A DNA stretch of 64,000 nt from Saururus chinensis. Its lineage: Eukaryota; Streptophyta; Magnoliopsida; Piperales; Saururaceae. The DNA is taken from positions 43,380,668 through 43,444,667 of the forward strand of contig CP141145.1 of assembly GCA_035235625.1 (NCBI GenBank), read 5' to 3'. Below, in pieces: positions 29,164 to 42,330 of the stretch. The notes below the pieces were generated by a model. The model saw only the letters and a program-made list of their open reading frames with translations. It had not been told where the DNA came from and did not search any database. How positions within the stretch are numbered: the stretch's first letter is position 1; each line of letters starts with the position of its first letter. The position numbers and the translations under genes were made by a program.

Positions 29164-29994
29164 AAACCATAGACTTAGTTTCAAAATCTGATTAATTTTT
29201 TGAATTAATAACTATATTTAAGAAAAAAAAATATAATATTTAATTAATATATGATGGACGAAATATCTTTTTATGTTGCAAAAAATGTAAAATGAAGAAA
29301 AAATAGTAGCTATCTAGTAGGTGAGAATGGGTGTGTACTATAGTCACAAACTCTATTCACGGTCAGAATGTTTTTTTATTAATAAGAGTATTTAAGAAAA
29401 TGTGTGGCGTTTAGTTAATATGGAGCGAGGGATTATTTATTTAGGTTGTAAAAAATGCAAATCAATTGTTTTATGATGGTTTCTATAAAAAAAATTGTTT
29501 TATGGTCGCCATCTAGTGGGTGAGAATTGAAAATGGGTGTGTAAAGTGTGGGCTGATGCCAAAAAATAGTGTGTGGGCTACAAAACCACGTGGGAATGCA
29601 CGCGCAGCACTGACTCTAGCCTGGAAGACGTTATGGACGTGGATGGGAGACAAGCATAACCGATCAAACGCATGTGTAAGATGCCTTATTGACTTTCGCA
29701 TTGTATAATTGAACAGAGTGCCAACTCCCAACCTAAGACATGCAGCTTAAACAAAAAGAAAAAAAATTCAACCAAAGGTTGTTAGGCTGCTCGCGAAAAA
29801 AAAATCCAATCCAGGTTAGATGGAAGAGAGCACCAAACCGACCAGCCTAACATGAGAAATATTTCTGTTTTAGATATTGATAATGGTGCAATTATAGTGC
29901 ATGATTAATCGCTTAGATTAAAATATTGTAATAAAACTTACTTCAACAAAGCTAGAGGAATATTGTAATATATGTAGTTTTTAAAGAACTTTTT
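29164..29994. other. Intergenic DNA, no gene seen
   Basis: A phrase of the form gtagctatctagtaggtgagaatgggtgtgta near 29306 recurs in similar form near 29505-29540 (gccatctagtgggtgagaat), a weak direct duplication. Open frames around 29513-29731 occur on both strands and neither resembles a known protein. Confidence 0.4.
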
Positions 29995-30710
29995 AGAATA
30001 TTTTTATGTTTAAGTTAAGTGCGTTGAGTAGAGTTTCGTGAGACAAGCATAACAAGCTTAAGAACGTCTAAATCAAATACTAAGGTCAAAAGTTATAGCC
30101 TTGGAAAGCATATTATATAAATAGGAGCCTTTTGGAAAATGCAGGATAACCTACTTATGTAGGGTCTAATTTTATAAGGCTCGTCGATATAAGCTCAATG
30201 GTAACATGAATGAGTGATTTTGACTTCGGGGTAGGGAGATACGCCTATTTGAATTTTCGAATTTCAATTTTCTAATAAAGACAAATGAGAAAATAAAAAA
30301 AATGTGTGTCAGCCGGCACAAGCCACATTGGCTAGGCCCATGTCTGGTCGTGAGACACCGGTACTCTGCCATCAGGCCCTCGCTTGGCCTGCATGACACA
30401 TGGCACCCGAGCATCAGGCTCGCACCACTAGCTTGGGGGGCTCGACGGCGTGCTGTGCGCCATTCCCATGCCATGTGGAGCAGCATAACCACATGTGAGG
30501 CTAATATGTTTTCTAGCCTTTTTAACTCTCATACTCCTCAAACTTTATTTTCTAATTTTAACTTGTTTTAAGTTCAATTTGGCTCATTCAAGAAGCATTT
30601 TCACCTAAATCAAACATGCTTGACGTGATGAAGGCTTGTTTTAAGGATTTGAAGACTAAAAGGGCAAAATTCGTCGTCCAAGTAAGAAGTGTCTTGTTCC
30701 TTGCCTTCTA
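29995..30710 (+). mobile_element. Diverged LTR fragment of the 13443/35544 family
   Basis: Shares ordered blocks with the two solo LTRs of that family: gagtagagtt-cgtgagacaagcataacaag, ggctcgtcgatataagctcaatggta, ggggtagggagatacgcctattt and a downstream attcaagaagcattttcacctaaatc stretch. Terminal sequences and target duplications were not found, so it is a partial fossil. Boundaries are approximate. Confidence 0.5.
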
Positions 30711-31320
30711 AATCACGAAAAAGATTGGGTATAGTTTTTTATCTTCTTTTAAGACATAAATACTTATATGAGCTGTCTTATGAAGTGAATATATATAATT
30801 ATAGTTAAGTAATTGAGTAGTTTTAATATATGTTTTAAGATTGCCTCATATATCTTTTTTATTGAATGTTTATCTTTTGAAGTAAATTATGAATTATGCT
30901 ATCTAATATATGTATTGGAGAGAAAATGTAGCTTTGCCATTATTTTAATTATACATGAGTATAATAGGATTGAAAGATAGTTTTATAGAGTTATCACTTT
31001 GCCAAAAGGATTTGAAAAATACACATAAGCATGCCGATCAAGTTACTGAGATGAGATAAAGAAAGGGTAATTGTCTCATTAGAATGAGCAACCAACCATA
31101 CATTTACATTTATTATCAGTAACATGACCATGACTTATAGAGGCAATGTTAGGATTTTTGAAAAGTTGAACCTCAGGGCAAGATGTTCTAAAAAATGAAA
31201 CTCCTATTTTGAGTCGGGGAATTTAAGAGTTATTTAATTATCTGGAGATATAACTTGGTAGACTTATAGATAGAGCTCCATGAATATGAAGTGCACAATT
31301 ATAATCCTGTTTTGAATTAG

Positions 31321-33757
31321 ATACACGGTATACCCCCCTTGACCTAAAATCGGCTAGAGAAGTAACAATTCCTAACCCAACCTTCGATTAGATCGGAATT
31401 GCACAATTGAGCCATCACTTTGTTTAAAAACAACCCATAGAATCATGTAAAAAAGAAGTTTAACTACTTTTATCACAATTATATTAAATATCGCATAAAC
31501 ATATGCCTCAAAGTAAAGGAAAAACTATTAACTAGAAATAAAACACTATAAAGTAATATATATGAAGTTTCATAATGTCTATTCGTTTATTTCATACTAA
31601 TTATCCTTTAGTAAATCGTAATCCCCTGCTCAGTTACCCCTTAATTATCATTATGCTTGCAAACTAAATTGTCTTAAACACTCGCATCACACCATCACAT
31701 AGAGATCCCAAAGGATTCTAAAAAATAAGAAAGGGTGAGTATAAACTCAGTAAGACTTTGAAAACACTTGCATTTACACCAGAAAACATGAGTTTATTCA
31801 AAGCATAGCCCTTAAAAAAATTTGTGCAAATAAATCTTAACATTTTCATCACAAAAATCTTACACAACAATTCAGTGTAAATGAATATCAAAAGTTATTA
31901 CAAGATAATAAAATAGTGCAACCAATTAAACTATGTTACGTGTCATTTGTTACCTATTACTTGTCACTTGGTATCCCAAATACCAGAAAATATAATAAAT
32001 CCTTAGTCATGCCAGTGTACAATGGCCATGACCATCTTGGAGCAAAATCGAGAAGTCTCAATAAATAAATAGTCTCAATTATCTCAGCCCGGGGGAGGAA
32101 TAAACTCGTCTTTTAGAACATAAAACCATGTCCATTAGATATAAAACCCCGCTCTTTTAAACATGAAATCGATTCGATAAACCTCCGATGCAACTTATCC
32201 AACAACAATAGAAACCTCGACTAAACACGATTAATCTATAATTTATAAATTATTTTCATGATACAAAAAATTATAGGCATGGCAACATGTGCAACCCTAA
32301 GTAATCATACCATCTTATGTGAGACCTAATTAAGTAGATAAGATCATACATATTATGACATATATAAAATATAGATTTGCTAAATTAACCTTAGATATAT
32401 TTGTGCATATCTTTAGTAAAGTTAATCATACTGAAAGTACTAAAGTAGCACCATAAACAATACAATATCTCATTTATTCTCATACTAACTTAAGTAGATA
32501 TTCTGGCATAATTACAACATATAAATTGTACATTTTAGAAAAAAAGTAAATAAACTCTAGTCAATGTTAAAGTTTGCAGAAACCTACATCATAGTCTTAA
32601 TTACATTATAAATAGATATCATATGAAAATAAGTATAAAAAATATTTTTTAATTAATTAATAAAATTATATAGTTTTGCTAGAACTATCAACTATAAATT
32701 ACAACTATGCCATTGACTTATCATGCTTCAAACAATTTGAAATTCTTACAAAATGCCCATAACAAGTATATCAACCAATCATAAAAAGGACCCAAAAATC
32801 ATACATTTTCATCCCTAAATACGTTTCTAAACACGAAAACAAAGAATTATTTACTTTACAGTATGTATTCTAAAAAATATACTAAATATATATTATTTTA
32901 AGAAATCAAAAATTAGGAATATGATCTAAACATGAGAATATACTCCTAGAAAAAAATCTGAGAACAAAAAACAAAGTAAAAGTATCTAAAACATAGTCGT
33001 GAAACCAAAATAAAGATTAAAAATGATTCAAGTCATATCCATTACTAAAGAACATGATTTTACCCACAAATGTGGTGTTAATATAAGTAAAACCTCATTA
33101 ATTAAAAACTCCTTACCTCTATGATAGAGAAACTCCTCAATTTATCCTAAATCAAAAGGTCTCTATTCAACAAAAGTAGGGTTTTTCATTATATTTAGGG
33201 TTTATTAACTAAGAAAATTTTGAAGGTTTTGAAAGATGAAGACACGAGAATTAAAATTAAGCATGAAGAACTTTCAATTCCCCATTAATATATAAAATAA
33301 TTAAGAAAAAAATAATCAAATTATTCATCTTAAGGGAGGCTAAGGCACCACAAATTTTAGACGAAATCTAAAAAGCGCAAAGACTCTCTAATTAAGGCTC
33401 TTATGACTTATTTATATAGGATGAAGATTATTGTTTCTAATCTCTATTGGGTTTGGGCTACTAAACCAACCTTGGGCCACCCAAATTAGCCATTAAACTA
33501 CTACTCTTATAATTCACTGTAAATGAGCCTAAAATGCTAAGTAAAAGGTCTAATTCTTAGGTCAAAATTGAGTAATTAGGTACGATATATCTAGTACAAC
33601 TTTGATCAGTCATATCTCACTTATCCGAACTCTGATTTGTCCATTCTTGGTAGGATTTCAAAGCTCTTTTATCTAGTTTCTAGCCATACTAGTCTTATAT
33701 CTAAATTCAACATTTTTAGACAGTTTTTTAACTCATAAATCTACAGGGTCCTTAAAT
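31321..33757 (-). mobile_element. Probable LTR-type fossil, minus orientation, ends uncertain
   Basis: Starts near TACACGGTATACCCCCC and ends near GGGTCCTTAAA, the latter like the end of the element at 24838-28347. It contains a gggtgagtataaactcagtaag phrase that matches the gggtgagtaaaactcagtaag phrase of the 33889 element and a looser one in the 24838 element. No target duplication, gag or pol found. Family by resemblance only. Confidence 0.45.
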
Positions 33758-35543
33758 TTCAACAAGTCAACCACAAATAAGACAATTAGCAAACAAGAAT
33801 TACCAGATCTTACACTGGTGAACAACTAATGAAGGGAAAGACCCCTTAAGAAGGCTACACATGTTAGGATAGAGAGTATTATAAAAAGTGTCATGCCTCG
33901 ATGCCCGCCCAACCTAGTCCAGGGGCCGGTCGAACTACACGGGAGCAACTAAATTGCATTGTTGAAGTCTTTAAGCCCTTAATTGGGTATTTAACACAAA
34001 TACAGAATCGCACACCTTTAGTCATTTGAGCAAGAGAAATAAGGTAAAATAGAAGAGGATAATCATTCTAAAATAAATCCTCACTCTCAACCCACATACA
34101 TGACAACCTGAGCTGACATGTGGCTCAAATTAGAAAATCTTAGATATGTCTAAAAGCAAAGATACACACAAGTCAGGAACATAGTAACCCACACAAGGTG
34201 TTCTATGATCATAATAGCATAAATCAGAAGACAAAATAGCATCTGGAAGGATCCATGCCTAATCCCACGAATATCCAATCGTCCCTCATATAGAGAATCC
34301 TGATCAATTGTATGTCGTACCATGGAGCCCCAAAATAAAATATAAAAAGAGGGGTGAGTAAAACTCAGTAAGGCTTAAAATATGGTGACATTAATTAAAA
34401 AACAACTACGACACATCATGGTAATTCAAATCTACATTTCACCTAATATTTATATTTTTTATTAATTCCCTTACCATCCCCTTATATACCCATAACAACC
34501 TACATACAAGTATCTCATTCATACTAAGCATGACATACATAACCACATTATGGCATAAAATTCATCTTACATAATAAATGGTTCTCACACCATCACATTT
34601 ACATCATGCATATCAAGTCATTCCCCTTCATACCATTCAACCTACATCACACGTGTCTTCAACACATAATCACATAATGCATATTGTTATCATTCATCCA
34701 TATGTCATTCACCCTGTACAATAAGAGTTTCAATCACACGATACTAAATCATGTATAATAAACCATATTCACATATGTCACATAATCTCAATTATCCTTG
34801 CACAACTTGTGTAACCTCGGTATAATATTATCTCATACACATGCATCATCAACATATAGTGAATGTCTCCATCTGGAGAGCATACAATCAAGCCACACAA
34901 GTTGAATATAGTTCGATTTCCACACATGAAACATAAAGTGTTTGGGGTAGTTAGCCCCTAAATCTGCTCACCCTAAACAATCCTCTCTAACGAATGTCTG
35001 AATTTCACATAGAGAACCTAGAGCAAGTGTGCTTGCCTTGGACATCTTTTGCAGTGGGAAGAGTCAAAATTCAACACACGAAACCTAAAACATGTGGTAG
35101 CCGATGCACGAAGGCATACCACTTTGGATTCTCAGGGTCCAGATGATTATCTCAAGAAATCTCAACCTCAAAACAAGTACACAACTCGTCCTCATTTAAC
35201 TCAACTCAATATCAACTCAGATCGACTCAAACCGGGAAGTATCCATGTTTTATATAGGAACTCAAATTGAAATCATGACCTTTCAGACCAACCAATTTTG
35301 AATAAGCCAATGATCGATTAATCTGGCACGCAATCTCACATCATTGCATTCAATCAATCAACCACGGCTAAACACGGTAAAGTTTCAATCGAAAATCTAT
35401 TTCACGATGCATGCAACATAGTACATACGTGGGCAAAGCATACATGAAACCTCTTAATGAATCGTGCACCCATCAGCCCCTCATGCATCACTCATAATCT
35501 TAATGTCAAACATCATCATAATCATCCCCTACATGTGTGTGTA

Positions 35544-35846
35544 TGTAATGACCCTAATTTTTTGACACGGTATTTTTATAAAATTTATTATTTAAGAATT
35601 TTCTAATTTCGGTTAGAGCTCGTAGAGATGAGCGTAACAAGTCAAAAAATACGTAAGTCGGAGGTCGGGAATAAAAGTTACGACCGCGGGAAGCGTGCTC
35701 TAAAAAACCGGCAGGACCCACTTTTAAAATACTAGTAAACCAATTCATAATTAGTCTAGTCTTGTAGGGCTCGTCAATACGAGCTTAATGGTACCAAGAA
35801 CGCACAAAACTGAGGTCGGGATGGGAGGTTACATTTATTCGAAGTT

Positions 35847-35892
<46 letters not shown>

Positions 35893-37173
35893 TGGCTCGG
35901 TGCAGCACGTGGCTCAGTCGCGTAGCGCGCGTCGAATGAGCGCATCACGCATGTGAATGCGCATAACAAATGCGCGTTCGTCAAGTGCACGTCGCCATTT
36001 TGGCGGAACCCACTGGTACGGCGGCGGCGCCACCATTTCCAGTGGCGCACCACCCTCTCCTCCACCTATAAATACTTACTCCCACCAGTTTTTTCCATCC
36101 AAGTCCAATTCTTACCCATTTCACTGTTTTTCACTGCTTCTGACCCGTTTTAAGTCCAATCTACCTGATCCAAGACCCATTTCCTACTAAATCGAGAGTG
36201 TTCTACGCACCAGAAGGGTTGTTTTCTCGAGGTGACCTCTAAAATAAAAAAATGTGTCCCTTTCCTAAGTTCATTTTCTTCTTTTTATTATTTTCGGACC
36301 GTTTCAAACCCTTTTTAGCCCATTCAAAAGCCATACCCCACTAAATCGAAGGTGTCCTACGTGTTTGGACCGTTATTTAGCCAAATTTCCCACTCAAAGG
36401 CTAATATTTTAAAGAGGGACTCTCTTTATTCTACGAGGAAATTTTTTTTATATTCTGCAAGTGTTATAGGTAGGCAGCTTTAAATTCTAATCGTATGCCG
36501 AGATTTTGACTCGCCAAAGTTTCGCTAAAGGTTTTTTTCTACTTTTATGAAAAAAAACTCTATCTTTAAAAGTTTCACCTCTTTTCAAAATTTTTTCCAA
36601 GTTTTGGATAATTGTACCCTATCGATAGTTCTTAGTTTCTCGAAACTAAGGATTATTATGATAATTCTAGATACCACCAAATTTGGTTCTGGTGCGCACA
36701 GGACTGGGATATCACGGAAAAATCTCTTTCCTTCCATCTCCCGTTGACCAATGAGTGCAGGTGTAAGTCGTTTGGTATCGCGACATTCTGTGACCGTGTT
36801 TTCAAACTTTTATCATTTTCTGAATGATTTTAAAAGAAAGATGACACGATATTTTGTTATGTGCACGAAGCATATTTTTAGAACTTAACTCAACCTACTG
36901 AGTATGAATTTACTCAGCTACCCTTAGATTTTGTAGGTGTGTCAATTAAATCTGATGGAGTCGACGAAGAGCTTTCTTAAATTACAGTTTCTGTACTCCT
37001 TTTGTACTTTATGTAATGTTTGTATTGACTAATGTATAAAGGCATGCTATGCCCAATTTTAGATATCTTTGTATAATACAAAGTGTATTGTAATTACTAT
37101 TTTAGTACACGGTGATCCTTGGCATTATAAATTAAATTTTCTTATGTTATTCGATAAATCGAGGGGCGTTACA
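35544..37173 (+). mobile_element. Solo-LTR-like fossil nested in the 33889 element, 1,630 bp
   Basis: Ends TGTAATGACCC and GGGGCGTTACA, flanked by gtgta on the left and atgta on the right, a 5-bp target duplication with one difference. TATAAATA at 36067-36074 marks the likely promoter. The same family as the LTR at 13443-16140. A TA microsatellite sits at about 35854-35888. No internal coding region or second LTR is present. Younger than its host element. Confidence 0.83.
35854..35888. repeat. (TA)n microsatellite
   Basis: About 17 TA units within the nested LTR. Confidence 0.93.
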
Positions 37174-38448
37174 ATGTACATGGTAGAAACACTAATTCTA
37201 AGCATATGAACATGCCTTCTAATTAACTCCTCATCATACCACACATGCACATTAACATCAAATTATGGTTCCATCTGAAATCATGAGTGAAATCCATCTA
37301 AAGCCATCAATCAAGTTAAGTGTAACCTCATGCTAAACTTATGCAAGCATATTAACACCGCACTTGCTTTTAAGCATAACACCATCATTCACCCATAATT
37401 TAACGCCATTATATAAAGACATACCAGTTCATTTTTATGCTATAATCTTGCTAGAATCATACTTAAAACATAAGGAATCATTGAATTATAAATTTTAAAA
37501 TAAACAATCTTAACATGTGTAGCCAACAACATGCAATTTTACATAAGACTTAAATACTCTTCATAATTTTCCAACATCAATAACATGCCCTTCCAGTGGC
37601 TCATTATAGCTCAAATTACTCCACATAAACATTGAAATTAATATTTAAGAGTTAAAACATAAAAAGAAGTAAAAGAAACAAAATAGCAAAAACTGCAATA
37701 CATCCGTTTGATCGGCTTGTAGGGCCGTTCGAATGCCATAATGCATGTTTCTGGTTCGTCTTCCCCACTTCGAACTGAAATTTTATATATACTTCATAAA
37801 ATATCAAATCTCATCCTCAAACTTCATGATAATCAAATCTATGTTTCCAGAACATCAAATCTAGCCATTACTAAACATAAACCCTAAGAAATTTCATCAA
37901 AGATTAAACCTTTCTCAAATCACCATTAAAGCTCATAGCCATGGAACCCATTTCAAAATTTCAACAAATCTCGAATATAAAACCATACAAATGTTTAAGA
38001 CTAAAACACTTATCTTTCAGCAAGTTCTTGATTTGAAATGACTCATTAAACACCTTCAAAACCTACCCAAAAATATGATTTTTATCAATACTTCACAAAT
38101 CTGATTTTAAAATACCTAAAACCTTTAATAACAATTAGATTTGGGTTCAAGAGACCCAAAAATAAAATTCCAAACATTAAGTTTTGAAATAGAAACCAAA
38201 ATCAATAGTTTTTGAGTGAAAATCAAGATTAATCTAATGCAAAGGAAGAAATTTGAAAGATTTAAGCAAAACTACAATGGATTAATAAAATATTAAGTAA
38301 AATTATACCTTAATCTTTTTTTTCCTTTAGAAAAATGGGGATTAGGCTCCTAACTCCAAGTCTCAACCCTTTCCCAATTGGGAAAGTGGCTCGGTTATTT
38401 CTTTTATAGTAAAGGGTGGGGTAGACCTAATTAACTAGTGAGGTACAA

Positions 38449-39066
38449 TAGGGCTGGTCGTGGATGTCCATCATTTGATGTTCGGGCCGTGTTTGAGGTG
38501 TCCGTGGCCATGTTTGGCTGAATTCTTTTATCCACCAATTTTTGGATATGGCCATGGACAAAGATCTCGTCCGGCTGTTTGTTCAAGGTTCGGTTAACTC
38601 TTAAATACAATGTGCATTCTTATACTTAAATCTTTAACAATTTAAATACAATTATGTTAATATTACATTTGAGTTCTTCTTTAAAACTAATTATTAAATA
38701 TTTCTTTTATCCCACATTAATAGCTCTATTTGGCTTTTCAAAATGAACTAATTTGTCTAATAGTAATGCTACAAATAAAGAAGATGACATATATAAGTTA
38801 AAAAATTATTATTATATGCTAAGTTACTTAATATAGAGATCCTCACCCTAGCCACCCTACTTAGTGAAAGTCGTTAACACCGCTCTCATTCTCTCCAACA
38901 ACTACAACCCTCATCTAATTACCTAAGAAGCTATGTACATAGACAATGGTCGTGTCCGCCGAAAAAGAAGCTTTGTTTATGGACAAATTGCCGATGGATA
39001 GATTATTAGCAGACATAGACATGGATAAGCCTTGTCCACCGACTATTTGGCTGATGACCAACCTTA
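38449..39066. mobile_element. hAT-like MITE nested in the 33889 element, 618 bp
   Basis: Terminal inverted repeats TAGGGCTGGTC (left) and TAAGGTTGGTC (reverse complement of the right end), with an approximate 7-8 bp target duplication ggtacaa/ggtataa. The sequence between has no counterpart in the related element at 24838-28347, which independently supports an insertion. No transposase. hAT assignment rests on TIR style and duplication length only. Confidence 0.6.
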
Positions 39067-39259
39067 GGTATAAATAGGATTTATACTAAAAATAGTAAAA
39101 CTTGTTTATTAGAAACTCAATTCGATGTTTAAAAATTTTGAAATAATCACCTAGGGTCTTAGGTTAATGTCAAGATCATTTATGCTAAAATTTTAAATTC
39201 TGTATATGGGGTTCACGATGGGTCCCGCCAACCCTAACTTTTTTTAAAAAATATTTTAT

Positions 39260-40549
39260 TTTACTTTTGCGAGGGACGGGAAATGTTTGCGTAAACATAG
39301 TACCTTTGTGGTGGCTTATCAATCACATGGGTGACTTTCCCCACATGTTCCTAATAAGGCTGCCATGTCACAGTAAATAGAAGATAGAAACCAGATGAAA
39401 TAAAGTAATTATCCAGCACCAGCTTACTTTTCTTGCGTCTCCTCTTAGCTATATTGTAGTTAACTTGAATTGACATTTTTTAATTCTTATTAGAACAACT
39501 TGAACAAACCTGTTGGGCAACATTGTATAGAATATGATTCTGAACGCAATTTGCATTACATAATAAATGTCGTAGTTCGCGATCTCCTCTATTTAATCAC
39601 TTGGAAATTAGGCATAAAAACCAAAAAAATATTCGGTGAACAGGTGGTCAAACAAAATATTTCTTTTTTTTGCCCCTTTCATACACCCCAACTCACGACT
39701 ACGGACGGCTTAACCTGTCATCTCATATTAAGTGTCTTATTATCTTAAAATATTAAATATAAATTTGTTTGGTCATTGCACATATAAAGTATAAACTACT
39801 GATGGACACTAGTAATATTAAGTAGATGAGAAGTGGGTCCACTCACATTTTTCATAGGAACAGGGGTTTAGGACACGGACTTGTCTAGTATAACTAATCT
39901 TTTTAACCAAAGTTTGGTGATAACCAATAATGTGAAGAAGCTGCAATATCACCAAACATCACCAAAAAAATCGTAACAAAGAAACTCGAAAATCAAATCA
40001 ACAATTTTTCGAGGTTTCTCCTCTACATGTCCATGGTAATACATTGTGCTCATAAATTTTTTTTTCCCAGGACGGCCATGTGCATGTTCTTTTGTCGGAC
40101 ATGTACACTAATTACTTGTTTTCGCCTGTCGTGACTCGAGAACGTTTCGTATGCCTTGTGAAGTGGTCTCCTGGACTTAGATTACTAATTGGCGTCCCGA
40201 GTCCTTGTTGTATTCACTATTTAATCCGCACCGGAACTCTAGATCTCATATAAATATTTACCATTTAACATTACCACTTGTAATCAATTTTTCTTACCAA
40301 ACTCCATAATAAAGTCTTAAAGTCAGTATTTTAATTTAACACCTCAAAATGTTTTCCTCTTTGTGTCATATAATCATAACTACAAATGAAATCTCTTAAG
40401 GTTCACATTGTTTTTCTCTTGTCTGTTTTTGGGGCACACATTCACGTCGTTTTTCGATTATGAGCAATTCTATCATCTCCGGTTTTTAGCTTCCAACGAG
40501 CATATCCGTTACCAAGGTTCAACATGGGGTAATTAGTCATCTAGCTTCT
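39260..40549. other. Intergenic DNA, no gene seen
   Basis: AT-rich to mixed composition. No coding sequence or defined element was recognised. Confidence 0.4.
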
Positions 40550-41120
40550 CTTTAGCGTAAGAGTTCATCCCCGTTACCAAAACCGCTATTTCTACCATCA
40601 TGCTAGAAGCCGAGGGAAGTCCTTCATTCGGCCTCAAATGACGTGTCCACCCTTACCAACCGGGCATGTTTAGCACGATTCAGGATGTGATATATCACCA
40701 TATTTCCTAACATATCAGCTATTTTTATGAAGTTAATAAAAAAGAACATTAACGAGTCACTTTATGATTAGTGATAGACACGGCATAAGTATGCCATGTA
40801 GGTACCTTATTTGTGGGGCTGATGTTGGCGGATGAGAGAGTAAATTAACTATTGGCCCGTGCACTAGTATCTTGTAATTTAGTGCTCCTCAGAGGATTTC
40901 TTAGAAGATGCCGCCATGAGGACAGAATTTTTTTTCCTCCATCTAGTGTTACAAGCCAGGAGGAATAGAGGGAAAAGAGTGCCATGAGATCTTCATCTGA
41001 CTGCTTACAGCATATGGGGCAAGCTAGGCAGAGGCTCATTTATGTAAACGAGTCTGGGAAGAAAGTGTCATTCATCTTTCAAGGGTAACTCATTGACCAT
41101 TCATTTCTTGTTGGAAGTTC
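40550..41120. repeat. Dispersed repeat, copy 1
   Basis: Shares ordered blocks with 41880-42330: aagagtt-atccc-gttaccaaaa-ccgc, catcatgctagaagcc-agggaagt, gtgtccaccctt, gttggcggatgagag, tctgactgcttaca, aggctcatttatgtaaa-gagtctgggaagaaa and catctttcaaggg. The pair differ by many small insertions and deletions. A minus-strand reading MSLCLACPICCKQSDEDL resembles MSLRLACPVWCKQSDKDL in copy 2, but I do not recognise a protein family. Confidence 0.7.
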
Positions 41121-41879
41121 AACCAGCGAAAGCAAACATTACCAAGTTTTCACGAACACCTAGGGGCCGGCCTTGCTCTTCATATGTTGGGCACACCCCT
41201 TCTTCAGTTGGTGGAACCAAAGCAAGCATGATATGGAGGAGGTCGAAGAACTATCGCAGAGGGTGTTTGAATGCTTGAGGTGCGCACATGAGGAGGCTGA
41301 GATAGCTCTCGAAAAAAGGTCTGAGGCATGGGCAAGATGGATGGTTATGCATTGGTGATGAGTTGAAGTGGAGTGACCGTTGAAGTTAGTTGTTGGGCGC
41401 TTATATTCAGCTTCTCGAACATAGCTATTATGGTTACCGTGTCCACTTGTTGAGTTGTTGGTGGACAGTCATTCATGGCTTCCATCTAGTTCTTAACCGG
41501 CCACGAGCTACTTATCCCTAGCCATAGATTAAGATACGGTTTTGATATCAAGGATGTGTTTCAACGAAGAACACATGATACCTATTTTGAATTGGGAAAA
41601 GAAAGAGAGAAGAAGAGTTAAAAGAAGAAGATAATTCTTTTGATTCAATATACTGGGAAGAAGGTCTTGTGCCAAGTACAAATACGACTTTCTATGGGGC
41701 TTGGTGCTTAAAATCGGGTTGGCTGGCTCGCTGATGATCCCGCCTATTACATAATCATCCTCAATTACATTTATAATTTCTATTAAACATAAATAAAATC
41801 TTATAATCATAAACAATCAAAGATCTATACACCTTTAAAGTTACTGACTCCAACTAGGAAAGAGATAAATGACAAAACA
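41121..41879. other. Repeat-derived DNA between the two dispersed copies
   Basis: A plus-strand phrase near 41230-41335 (EEVEELSQRVFECLRCAHEE, then AEIALEKRSEAWARWM) resembles the charged helical linker between reverse transcriptase/integrase and chromodomain in gypsy polyproteins, but the match is weak and short. The stretch near 41520-41640 reads like retroelement flank (gatatcaaggatgtgtttcaa). Treated as a possible old retroelement relic. Confidence 0.3.
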
Positions 41880-42330
41880 CAAAATTAATTTCTTTTTAGC
41901 GGAAGAGTTTTTTCCCGGTACCAAAATCCGCAATTTATACCATCGTGCTAGAAGCCAAGGGAAGTCACTCTCTCTAGGCCCCATGACCCCAGGTGCCGTG
42001 TCCACCCTTCTTACTAAGTGCTAGGGAATCCAAAATCTAAATTCCCCATTTGTTGGCGGATGAGAGATAATATCCTTGACCCGTGTACCAGTGTATATGC
42101 CGTTGATCTACGACTCCTCCTGATGGAAGATTTCTTAGAGGACAGAAATTTTTTTCCGCCTTAGGAGGAATAGAGGATAAAGAGCGTGCCGTGAGATCTT
42201 TATCTGACTGCTTACACCATACAGGGCAGGCCAGGCGGAGGCTCATTTATGTAAATGAGTCTGGGAAGAAAAACTGTCAGTCTGTCACCCATCTTTCAAG
42301 GGTTGTTGGAAGTTCAACCGGCAGAAGCAA
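41880..42330. repeat. Dispersed repeat, copy 2
   Basis: Second member of the pair with 40550-41120, same orientation, about 1.3 kb downstream. After catctttcaagggttgttggaagttcaacc it continues with gcagaagcaaacatcacc, like copy 1's gcgaaagcaaacattacc near 41125. Confidence 0.7.

Larger units (their letters stand above)
33889..39250 (-). mobile_element. LTR-like fossil related to 24838-28347, with two nested insertions
   Basis: Left end TGTCATGCCTCGATGCCCG and the following tccaggggccggtc match the start of the 24838 element. Further shared blocks include the gaggggtgagt phrase, ggattctcagggtccagatga, ggcataccac and, at the far right, gggtcccgcc-accctaa. The terminal ~200 bp present in the other copy are not recognised here, so the right end is approximate. 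Two insertions lie inside: a solo LTR (35544-37173) and a hAT-like MITE (38449-39066). Without them it would be about 3.1 kb. Older than both insertions. Confidence 0.7.

Noticed and set aside
29513-29731. Overlapping open frames on both strands
   Set aside because: Mirror frames of the same segment; neither resembles a protein.
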